A DNA stretch of 64,000 nt from Rhabditoides inermis. Lineage: Eukaryota; Nematoda; Chromadorea; Rhabditida; Rhabditidae. Below, piece by piece: positions 18,384 to 28,600 of this stretch; position 1 is the stretch's first letter, and every line of letters starts with the position of its first letter. The translations under genes were made by a program, and so were the position numbers. Location of the stretch: contig CAWZYM010000011.1 in NCBI GenBank assembly GCA_963966185.1, positions 454,501 through 518,500 on the forward strand. The letters run 5' to 3'. Below the pieces are notes generated by a model. It had not been told where the DNA came from. It saw only the letters and a list, made by a program, of their open reading frames with translations, and did not search any database.

Positions 18384-18449
<66 letters not shown>

Positions 18450-18555
18450 TCCATTTTCAGCCAACCCGTTCATCCCACGTAGCAGTAGTGAACAGACTGT
18501 GGCCCACCGATGGGCCTCCCGAACCGCTTTCGACCACACTTCCTACAAAACGTGA
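16656..18555 (+). pseudogene. Serpentine chemoreceptor (copy D), full length but with one in-frame stop
   Basis: Nine exons: 16656-16835, 16874-16996, 17043-17105, 17232-17351, 17481-17597, 17774-17932, 18022-18103, 18270-18380, 18461-18555; 350 codons in total. Seven hydrophobic helices, KPKYKY after TM1, an Asn-Trp glycosylation-like site in the extracellular exon (NWTEK) and a cytoplasmic KTKAYR after TM7 fit nematode SRH/SRI-like odorant receptors acting in sensory cilia. In exon 4, TAA (17304-17306) stands where copy C has TAC (Tyr); everything after it remains open and well spliced. It is a young pseudogene, a segregating null allele or a base error. The start ATG was chosen by alignment with copies B and C. 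AATAAA at 18751-18756. Confidence 0.8.
18386..18447. repeat. CT microsatellite in receptor D last intron
   Basis: Pure CT run starting just after the donor GTACA and ending at the acceptor ATTTTCAG. Confidence 0.9.
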
Positions 18556-18750
18556 TGTACGTGCAGTTTATACAGATAAATGTGATAATATGATTATGTT
18601 TCTTTTGCATTTTAATTTTGTTTTCTGTAAATTGCAACTGTTGCACAATGCACCTGATATGCGATGCATTCATTGTAACGAGAGGCCTGATTAGTTCCTG
18701 ATTTCTGTAACTAGGAGAAACTTGTTAATTGGAACGCTGTCTCGTTAGGT

Positions 18751-18756
18751 AATAAA
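18751..18756 (+). terminator. Polyadenylation signal AATAAA, receptor D
   Basis: Canonical hexamer 196 bases after the stop codon. Confidence 0.5.
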
Positions 18757-18759
18757 TCA

Positions 18760-19242
18760 GTGATTCAACATCCTTGAGTTGCAATTACCAAAAAACCTTA
18801 TGGGGAAGTATAAATCGGTTGAATGCAACATTTAGTTATAGGGACCACAATGACATTTTCAGATATTTGGATATGATATAGCAATTAGTTTATTAATGTA
18901 GTTCATTTCAAGCTGATTTCAAAAATTTATAATGTTCATAGAGTTCATCGTTCACATTGCGCTCAAATTTCGCGCGGCGCGCACACTCGAGCGCGCGCTC
19001 ACACAGGGAAAGTGCGACACAGGGCGGCTAGATCAAAACACTTATGACGTCATCGATAGTTAAAATATGAATATGTTCGTTTAGAATAGTAGCGAAAAGC
19101 TTTGTTTGATTGTAATCGATAAGTGCTTGAAGAAAAACGTCTCTTACGACATCATTTTTCATTACTCATTTTGGGCAATGGCGGTTAGATCAAAGAAATA
19201 TGACGTCATCATATCACTCTTTATCGATTTTCACTGTGGCAG
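18760..19242. other. Intergenic, no gene seen
   Basis: AT-rich, with a GC-rich patch of GCGC words near 18970-19010 and two TGACGTCAT words (19042 and 19200 regions). No supported exon. Confidence 0.4.
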
Positions 19243-19595
19243 CCCCCTCGGTGGAAGTGCCAGTGCCCGAGGATGATGCGAGACCGACAGAGGCTAGTTC
19301 GCAGCCAGCGCAACCCCCGCAACATGGTGTGGTCAGTCCGCGCTCTCCAATCTGAGTGACCGCCGCGTTTCAGCGGCAGGCGCAGCATCCACCTCCGCCT
19401 CCGCCGCAAGCGCAAGCGCAGCCGCAAGATCAAGCGCAGCCGCCGCCGCAAACGCACCGACCGACGCCGTCCACCAAAAACACGACGAGTGGCCAGACGC
19501 CTCTGATTCCGGGCCTCGCGTCACCGTATCACGGTGAAGCGAGGCACGACAACGTACCTGTATTCTTTCTACCCGATCGGTTTGTTAATGATTAG
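19243..19595 (+). pseudogene. Orphan 3'-terminal exon, Pro/Gln/Ala-rich, with in-frame TGA
   Basis: After a good acceptor (TGTGGCAG) the frame reads EVPVPEDDARPTEASSQPAQ and continues to TGA at 19353-19355, then stays open through a PPPPPPQAQAQPQ-type stretch to TAG at 19593-19595. AATAAA follows at 19654-19659, so it resembles a last exon. GC content and codon use look exon-like. I find no partner exon upstream and do not recognise the protein. It may be the tail of a lost or distant gene, with the TGA a nonsense change. Confidence 0.4.
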
Positions 19596-19659
19596 AGAGA
19601 GAGTGATGGTTAGAGTGCTTGTACCCTTTGTTGTTATCGCTTTTTCTCTTTTGAATAAA

Positions 19660-22297
19660 TGACTTTTCTGCGGTATGAAGTAGCTGGTTTTTGTTCCAAT
19701 TACAGGGTGAGTGGTTTTGTCAGAAACTAGAGCATTGCAGCTGAGAAACATCCTACGTTCGCTATCAGATCGAACACATACTGGACACTCTGATCTGAGA
19801 GAGATGGAATGAGGGGCGGGCTCTCGGGGGCCAGGCTATAACGTAGCGTTCGCTACATCTGTAGAGTGTCCTCGCACATTTAAAAGTTGCTAGCAGGCAC
19901 TATTTAATTACTCAATACTCCAATAATTGCTCATCTTTTGCAGAGAAAGAGTACTTTATGTTTTTCATGGCATAACCGTTTAGAGAAAGTCCTACTCATT
20001 GTGTGTAATGGCGTTTTTTTTGAGTGAGCGAGAGGCATTTTCTCTCTTTCTTTTGGCTTCATTTGTTGTGGTCTCACACTCGCTGCTCAGTTGTTCCATG
20101 TTTCAGTTTCCAACATTAGAAGGGTATGAGGCTCGCATTAGAACTTTCAAAACTGCATTTCTTTTCTGAAAGAAGTTCTGAGAGATCCCGCGCACATGTA
20201 CTGATAATGATAACCACAAAGATTTTGTCGAAAAAAAACATGTTTGCAACTGCGGTGACCTCGAAATTTCATTTGAAAAAAAAAACTGAAAAAGAACAGA
20301 AAAAAACACCGAATCTGAAAGCGCCCAGTTCTAGAATGAGAGAGGGGAAGGACATAATCAAATAATGTATTTTATGTGAGACTCGCATTAATATATTCCA
20401 TCATTTCCCTCTAGTCTAGCGAGAAAGTGCGAAAATGTTTGTGTTTCATGATGTCATACTTGCACATATATTAGAATATTTATAACTTTCTTCACAGCCG
20501 CCGCGCCTGGTAACGTCAACATTTCTCAATAATCGAATTTCGCCGCGCACGAATTTTGATGTGAAATTATGCAATTAAATAGTTCCTTTTCCTGTTGCAA
20601 AACACTCTGTTTTTCACCGAGCAATCTTTCAGAGAAAGTTATTATGAGAAAGTTAATGGAGTTACTGGAGTGGGTGAGAGGGTGGGTCGCACTTTTTCCC
20701 AAGGCTTACCTTGTTGTTTCTCACTCTCGCTGCTCACATTCAGTCGTTCTATAATTCAGGTCTCGACATCTGGATCTTTCGAACCATAACATGCACACTA
20801 TTTCATTAACATAAACATTGCGCTATTTTTAAAAAATAAACCATGGTTACCAAATTATGGAACGAGATAGTTTATGTATGCAATGCAAACCCCTTTCCAA
20901 GTTCCTTGATTTTTCTTCAGTTGTCTGACGTCGACATTGCGAGGTTCGGATTACAGAAGATTTCCATGAGATGCATCCTCCTACACCCAGCTTTCTTCCC
21001 CCCCCTCTCTCTCTCTCTCTCTCTCTCCTATCTCTTCTCCCTGTACATGTAGTATTGTCTATGGTATGTTATGCGGTGTAGTTTCATGCATACCAAAAAT
21101 AGGCTCTTTATCATTCCACATTCCAGAACGTATTCTATTCTGTTCGCGTATCCAAGGAAGCATCTTTCTGGTTCTTCGTTCGCGTCACTTTGCGCTAATT
21201 TTGTCTCTTCCCTTCTAGACTTTCAAGAATCTCAAAGATGTCTGAAACGTTGCGCTCGCCGGAAAACAATGAAGAATGTCCGGAATCTGTGCTGATAAGT
21301 GATTAGTTGCGTTTGCCGGTGATCTATAATCCGTTTATCGTCACGGCATGCCTCACCCCCTCTCAAAACGCTACATTGTTGGCGCGTTCTATATAATAAC
21401 CTTTTTCATAATAAGCTGTTTAATAATGTATAATGACTGCACGCAAGTGCACGTTGCGCCGCTCTCGGTTTATCAGCCGCCCGCCCATAGTTCTCACCTC
21501 GTATAATTGTTTATTGTGGTGACCTGGTGATGGTGACGTCTGGTTATACAGTAGTGGTGGTAGTATGTGGCGCCATGGGGACTCTGCGTTCTGCGTGCCA
21601 CGCCCCCTCTACAAGAGACGCCGACAGACGTCTCTTTGACTTTGTATCGTACACTGTATAGTAGAGTCAAGGTATTTGTTTAGTTTGCTGCGCTGCTCTG
21701 TTCATTATCAGTTTTTAGCCTTACCAATTACTTCCGCTTATGACTTTCCAGTACTGATTTGTCTTTCAAGAAAATCGTGCATCTATGATTGCTGCATGAA
21801 AACACTTGAATCATTAACGGTTCGTTCCATAATTATAAACTTGATCCTGGATTGATCCTGGAATATCCTAAAATACTCGGTGTTTCATCCACTACATGTG
21901 GCCACTTGTCGATACCGGAAGTGTGCCAACTCTCCATGATTTCTATTCCCTTTCTGTCTGTGTGATCTGATATGCGCGCTTCTTTTCGGTCATCAAAGCT
22001 CGGTGATTCGGCCATCAAAGTCTTATCGAATCACTGTAATCACACCTCTCCTTTTCACGCCCCGATTAGACCATTGATTCATAGATTCATTGAAAGCTTT
22101 TCCTGAACGTACTTTCTTCGCACTAACGCATTGGAAATGATGTTGTTTCCTCTAGATTTTATCAACTCATCGTTTCTTTTCCAGTCTCGTCACCTCTCGC
22201 TCGCCTCTGGGTCCCCTTTTCTCGCAATTCGAGTGATCTGCTGATATCAGCCCGATATCAGAGCCCGGCCCTCTGCTCTCTTCTCAGTCGCCTCGCC
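19660..22297. other. Gene-poor interval with local direct repeats
   Basis: No convincing gene. About 65 bp around 21717-21777 (CCAATTACTTCCGCTTATGA) recurs at 22428-22490. A loosely repeated pair with CACTCTCGCTGCTCA/CACACTCGCTGCTCA words lies at about 20040-20110 and 20690-20750. A 22-codon open frame after a TTCTAG acceptor at 21238-21306 (MSETLRSPENNEECPESVLISD would exceed nothing recognised) is too short to call. Confidence 0.4.
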
Positions 22298-23149
22298 ATG
22301 AAAGCCTTCGCGTTGACGTGTCTCCTACTCGTCGCAGGTTTGTTTACTTGTTTACTTGTTTACTTGTTTACACCATCTGCTGTTAACTTGTTCATTTTCA
22401 CTCTTTAGCTTTTAGTTTGCTGCTTGGGAGTTTTACCAATTACTTCCGCTTATGACTTTTCAGTACTAACTTGTCTTTCGAGAAAATCGTAAACCAAATC
22501 TTTTCGCGATTTTAATTTAATGTATCACTATCTGTTCTACTCGATCCTGTTTAATTATTGTGAGACCAAGCGATCAGATTAGTATATTTTCCTCGTTCCT
22601 CTTTCTCCTTAGTTTTTTCGTCATTCTGAATGGAATAGTAAAATAATGAAAACCGTATCTCAGCAGCCATCTAACTGATCCTGGAAACTGAAAGAAGGCA
22701 AAAAAATAGACTGAATAATTCCCGAGTTGCGATCGAACAATAGTAATAATGTTATTATAAAAAACCATATGCTAGCTAGTCATACGTGACTTGGCAATAT
22801 TACATTAATATTATAATGTGAATAACATACTAACGTAATAGTACGCAATGCCTATGAGTAATGATATTTCATAAGTGTACAATAAAAGTACAATCTTCAC
22901 AATGCTTTCCAATGAGACAACGCGTAGTGACTTGATGGGTTTCGGATGACAATGTGAAATCAAATATTAAAAAAAATGCGTTCAGAGTTATCGAGTCTAT
23001 AGAGATTTATTGGGGCTACAAAATACCATAAATGATTTTCATAGAAACTTTCCAGCAGTGTACTGTGCCGAAGAGGATCTGTCAGCCAAAATTCGAGAGC
23101 TGCAGAAGCAACTGCAAGATGTACAGATGACCCTCAACCAGGAGAGGCA

Positions 23150-23190
<41 letters not shown>

Positions 23191-23211
23191 GACAGACAGA
23201 CAGAGAGAGAC

Positions 23212-23261
<50 letters not shown>

Positions 23262-24319
23262 GTCTGTTCAGTACCAGCCGACTGACGTGGATCGTGCTCG
23301 CGAGGTGCTGTTCGGTCAGCCGCAGCAGCAACCCCAGAAGAGGATGGTCGCCTGGCAGCCGATGAAGCGCAGCCTCGACGAGGGTGCGGCATTGTTTATT
23401 TCCTCACTTTGTTTGTTTGTTTTGATTATCAAAAATGAAACATTTCCACTATTTCCAGTCGAAAAGTGGAATTTCCCGTAACGTGTTACGACAGGATCAT
23501 GAGCATCGAATTATGTGCTTGTATTTCAGTTCCCATGAAGCGTGGTGTGGCGTGGCAGCCGATGAAGCGCACCGTCGACGTCAACGAGCCCGGTGAGTAT
23601 CCTCGCGGCGGGACCCACAAATGTGAATCAGGCGCGCGCTATCGATCGATTCCGTTTCAAAGCGTGTGGTGGCGAAATCAGTGCGATGTGCCGCGTGAGA
23701 GTGACGCATGCGATAGCGGGCCCAGATAAGCCAAGTGATATTGGGTATTTTCGGGGCGCCAGGAATGTGGTGCAGCGTTTTCGAGACCGAAAGAAAACAA
23801 ATAAAGATACGACTTCTTTTTCAGCAGACCTCCGGCATATGACCTTCATGTTTGTGAGTGAGAGATGTTGTGACGTGGTGGTGTTGTGAAATTACGAGAT
23901 ATGCATTGTGACGTGGTGGTGTGAAATCGTGGTAAAACGAAATAATAGATAAATCAATAAAGTAGAGGTCCGTCGTCTCGAAACTCTCTTCGATACTGAC
24001 TTCGAAACGCCTTCTAAAAAAATGTCTGAAAGAGCAGAGAGGCGGTGCGGGGCAACGCTCGCATATGAGGTCCCAAACGAACTTATAATCAAATCAAATC
24101 AAATCAAATCATTCATTCGTACTCGCATCATATGATTAAGTGTTTAGCTTTCAAAGTGATAGCGCCGGGAGAAAATTAACTTATAATACAAATAACATTG
24201 CAGTGATTCGCGCGGTGGAGGCGCGTCTGCTGGAGGTGCTGTCAGCTGGCGAGAAGCTGGGCGTGTCTGCCGACGACGTCCTCACCCACCTGCGCCTCCG
24301 ACAGAACACGCCCCAGTGA
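22298..24319 (+). CDS. Secreted neuropeptide-like precursor with two VAWQPM peptides
   Basis: Five exons (22298-22337, 23056-23150, 23272-23383, 23530-23592, 24204-24319), 141 residues. Exon 1 encodes a signal peptide (MKAFALTCLLLVA, then cleavage near VYC). A helical, Gln/Glu-rich spacer follows. Two related peptides are framed by Lys-Arg or Gln-Lys-Arg: KR-MVAWQPM-KR and KR-GVAWQPM-KR, with a short VPM-KR between them; dibasic sites are those cut by EGL-3/KPC-type convertases in dense-core vesicles. There is no Gly before KR, so the peptides would not be amidated. The C-terminus is an amphipathic helix. I do not recognise the peptide as a named NLP family. Intron 2 is a GA/GACA microsatellite starting at the donor. 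Confidence 0.75.
23151..23271. repeat. GA/GACA microsatellite forming intron 2 of the neuropeptide gene
   Basis: The intron is almost entirely GAGA with ACAGACAG interruptions from the donor GTGAGAGA up to the acceptor GTCTGTTCAG. Confidence 0.9.
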
Positions 24320-24600
24320 TCCCCCTTCCGGCCACTAGCTGATCAGCTGATCAATCCGGCTGATCAGCTACCTAGATACCTGCTACCGGTAGAGCCAGCT
24401 TCCTCCCTCATATAGTCATGTATTCTACAGTATGTACCCGCATTCCCGCATTATATAAAGCTGATGTGTTATTTGAAGTCTCCTTTGTCTGTAAAAAAGA
24501 AGTGTTTTCTGCTGGATATAATGTTGTCGTTTGTGTGGGACTTTTCAGGTGATATTTGTGGTATTTTTGATTTTTTGGGATCAGTATTTCATTTGCATAC

Positions 24601-24762
24601 GGCGCTCCTCCTACTGGTATGCGGGATGATTTCGCAATCACATGTTCTCGAGGAAAAAGTGCAAACCCGGCGCGCATCACACGCTGGCGGAGGCTGGGCT
24701 ATATAAGCGGCCCAAGAGCGTCACAAAGAGACAGACGGACGGACAGGCCGTTTTCTTTAGAT
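24601..24762 (+). repeat. Dispersed repeat with TATA box, copy 1
   Basis: Shares with the two other copies the words TTTCGCAATCACATG, CTGGGCTATATAAGCGGC-like and GACGGACGGACAGGCCGTTT. TATATAA is at 24702-24708 in a GC-rich context, resembling a Pol II core promoter. Confidence 0.75.
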
Positions 24763-24965
24763 TAGGATTATATTTAAACCAGTCGGAGTCACGCCTACAA
24801 CGCTCCTCCTCTTAGATACAGTGGCCGTGCTGACACTTTATTGCGAGAGACCATGGGGAATGGAGAGACACGCGCGCTCACCGTCTGCGCCCTCTCCTCT
24901 CGCCACAGTCTTTTGCGCCACAGTTCAAATATTTAGCCGTCAATAGGAGGCTTCATTCCGCGCAC

Positions 24966-25105
24966 TGTATGTGGGGATGATTTCTCAATCACATGCCCTC
25001 GCTGAAAAAGTTCAAACCCGGCGCTGCGGCTGGGCTATATAAGGGGCTCATGAGAGTCACTTACAGACAGACAGGCAGATGGACAGGCCGTTTTCTATAT
25101 ATCAG
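24966..25105 (+). repeat. Dispersed repeat with TATA box, copy 2
   Basis: About 140 bp, same orientation as copy 1, with TATATAA at 25036-25042 and the GGACAGGCCGTTTTCTATAT end. Confidence 0.75.
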
Positions 25106-25642
25106 AATTTTTGTAGTATTTTTTGTTTGTTTTTTTGGAATCAGTATTTTATTTGTAGATTATTTATTTGATTTGAAAAATTAATTTCTCAGATTGAGGC
25201 CCGAACTAGTAGTCATCACGAGAATATCTCGCATATTTTTTATTATTCATCATTTACATTTTGAACAATGTTGTTTTTGGCATGGCCGTTGTTTTCATTT
25301 TCTAATTACAAAACTGAAAATAATTTTATTCAATCGTGCCGGGACCATGAAATCTAAAAAATATAACCCTGAAAATGGGCGGGGCTATTCATGACATCAG
25401 CTGGTCAGGCGCGCAGTGAGGAACTTTTGCTGGAAAACATCATCGATTTCGTGTTTTTGTTTTGTGAATTTGTTGCTCACTGAATGTGACACCTGTTAAA
25501 CGCTCATCTGTGTTGGTTCTGTCACTTCCATCCCACCCAAAATACCCCATTGATTGCAGCTCAAACTGGGCCGTCGCAAATGTGAAAGAGCGACCGCCCG
25601 TGACTCAACTCAACTCAAACCTATCGCAATTCGATAGGCAAG

Positions 25643-28600
25643 ATGATAGGTGAGTCATCGAGACGCATTGTGAAATTGCCAAGTAAACAAGTAAACAAAC
25701 TGCTTGCAGACGAGTTGGTACAAGCTGCGCAGCGGCATGACTGGCAGCGCGCCACGGAGCTGTTGTACGAGCAGTGGTCGATCGAGTGTCCCAAGCTCTA
25801 CTCGGCGCACGTAGATCATCCCTGGGAGCAGCCCGCCCACGACGACCCCGCACTGTGTATGCGACCGTTTTAATTAAATCAATCATTTATTCATAGCTAT
25901 ACATGGTCATGTGCTCATAGTAGTTGCTCTTTGACTCTTGAATGTGCATTTATCGCGTGCAATAATGTGTGAGAACAACGACATCAACAGCGAATGTTAA
26001 AATAATATTTATTCTAATTGCATCAACAATTATTATACAAGATCAAGGTTTACAAAACTCTGATAGATCAGGGGAATATGAAAGAACACGAACGATGAGT
26101 ACGCGTGTTTCAGCGAAGGCAGTGCTCGTTCCCTTGGCGGCGGCGTTCACCGGCGACGCCGCCTCCGTCGACGCACTTCAGCCGACGCTCGGTGAGTTTG
26201 AAGTCTGAATATCACATCCTTATAATATGTCTCTGGTTACTAGACTATTTCTGTTCACTGTTTTGCACGTTGTGCGCTATGTTTATACGCTGTACTAAGT
26301 TATTGGCAAATTGTCCCCGTTCAGCTCCGTTGAACGCGGCGGCGGGTATGGACCCGTCGGGCCGTCGTCCGGGCGCCATATGCGGACACGTCTTCCGGTG
26401 CGGCGAGCCGTGCTACAAGTGCAAGTGGGTTTCATTCATGTCATTTTTTATTGATGTTTTTGTCCCTCTCTCTCTCTACCCATATATTGTGCATTAAAAG
26501 CCTCATATGTCTTTGGTTTATTGAGGTACATTGTTCATTATTTTGTTATTTGTTTGATTGTATTGAAGTGGCTGTCTCTCACTGTGGTCATCGAGAGTTC
26601 CATTCTCTTAGAAGAGCGCCCCTTGGCTTTTTGTGTTTGTCTTGCACAAGCACTATGTGGATATTGATGGTCGCGCCAAGCGAACTGTTGAGAGTGGTGC
26701 TTTATGAAAATGTGTAAACATGATTGTTTACTAGGTTTACAAATGTTTACCTGTTTACAGTTCGTGCGCGACCGACAGTACCTGCGTACTATGCGAGACG
26801 TGCTTCCAGAACTCTGTTCACAAGAACCACAAGTATCAGGTACGTGTATGATATTTCGCCTTGCCATCTTGCGCACTTTACATATTCAAGAGTGCATGTT
26901 GTAGGTTGTAGGTATGTGTTTTGATAGTGAGGTGTTAGTGATCTTGTTATAAATTACGTAACTAAGTCAGATATTTATTCCCACTCATCTGTATTATGAC
27001 ATCACAATCACAACACAAAAAGGGAAGTAGGGAAGCATAATGCCGTACATGGAGGTGCACATAGTGAGTGATGAAGTGAATGCAAATGCACGTATACATA
27101 TGTCGGGCGGCATTAGTTGAGTGAGCTAGGGCAGACGACAAAGTTAGGACATAGGTGTACTAAGACATAACAAAGCTGTTTGTGTGTCTTTGCAGATGAC
27201 AGATGACACACAAATAGATTCTGGATAAGTATTTGCTTTACTTTGCAGATGCACATGTCGGGGGGCAGTGGCTACTGCGACTGCGGCGATGCCGATGCGT
27301 GGACGAGCGGCTATGCGTGCGACCGACACGCGCCCCTCGCCGACGGAGAGCAGTGAGTAGGGAAACAATATTGATTGATTACTAATCAATTACTTGATCC
27401 AGTTAATTATTGCTTCTACCCCCTTTCTATCTGTTGAGGACTCGAGAGAAATGAGTAGGAGCAGCTTTTCTGTAGCCGTTCTGGGTCCCTGTTCGATAAC
27501 TAAAATTATTTCAACGGAGATATGTGCCAAAGGCTCACTTCCATGGTCTCTTGTTAGTACTCCTTTTCATTGTTAGCTGAAAGATGAATGTCACTGAATC
27601 CCTGAATCCTGAATCTGAATCCTGAAAAAAATGATTGAAAATGAATCCCTGAATGAATCTCTGAAAATGAATCCCTGAATCTGAATCCCTTGCAGGGCCC
27701 CGCAGCTCTCGCTTCCCATCCCGCTGCGGGAGCGTCTGCGCGGCATGACTGCCGTGCTGCTCCGGCACTGCACCCGTCTCCTCTGCGCCAAGCCGGATGC
27801 CAGTATCCTGCCCGCACAGCTGAGGTACGGGGTTGTTGTGTGTGTGTTTTTTTGTTTTGTGTTTCTGTGTGCGAGTTTCACTGTTTTGCCTTTCTGCTTT
27901 CTGCCCGCACAGCTGCGGTACTGGTTGTTTGTTTTATGTTTGTTTTGTTGTTGTTGTTGGTGTTGTTGTTTGTGAGATGAACACGTTTGAGGCGCGACGT
28001 GGCCGAGTTTGGCCCCATCTTCCAGACGATTCTCTTCAACGACGAGACGCACACGTACGACTCGGTACGTTGGGAGGTATTGATTGATTTTATCGTTTGT
28101 TGATTGATTCAAATCTCGATTGATTGCAGGTGATTCGCGCGCTGGAGTTGTCGATCCACTGCTCTCGTAAGCAGGCGATGCTGCTGGCGACTATCGTCGA
28201 TCGGGAGGGGCGGAGCAGCGTGCGCGCCGGCAGCAGGAGCGACTGCGAGAAGGCCAAAGTGGAGATACAGGTGAGGGGGGAGTGGTACCTGGTGAGTGGT
28301 GAGAGAATGGTGTGTTAGCTACACCTAATAAGGTGTGGTCAGTTTCTTCGAAACAACCCCTTCCAAACACGCTGTTTGGTATTGTTTCGAAGGTGTTTCG
28401 AAGTCAGTATTTGAAGAGAGTTTCGAAGAGACTGACTGCTACTTAAACACTATGAGTAAAGATCGACAGTAGAGAGTTTGTGATAGGATAATTATGTAAT
28501 GTTTGTTCATTAAAACGTACAAGTTGGATGTTTCCAGCGCCGCACGTCTCGCGACACCAACCGCCGCACCGAGAAGACGGGCCCGTTGGAGGTCAAGGTG

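Larger units (their letters stand above)
24320..25642. other. Intergenic region with repeat-borne TATA sequences
   Basis: No coding exon. It contains two copies of a dispersed repeat (see 24601-24762 and 24966-25105) and AT-rich sequence before ubr-1. Confidence 0.6.
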
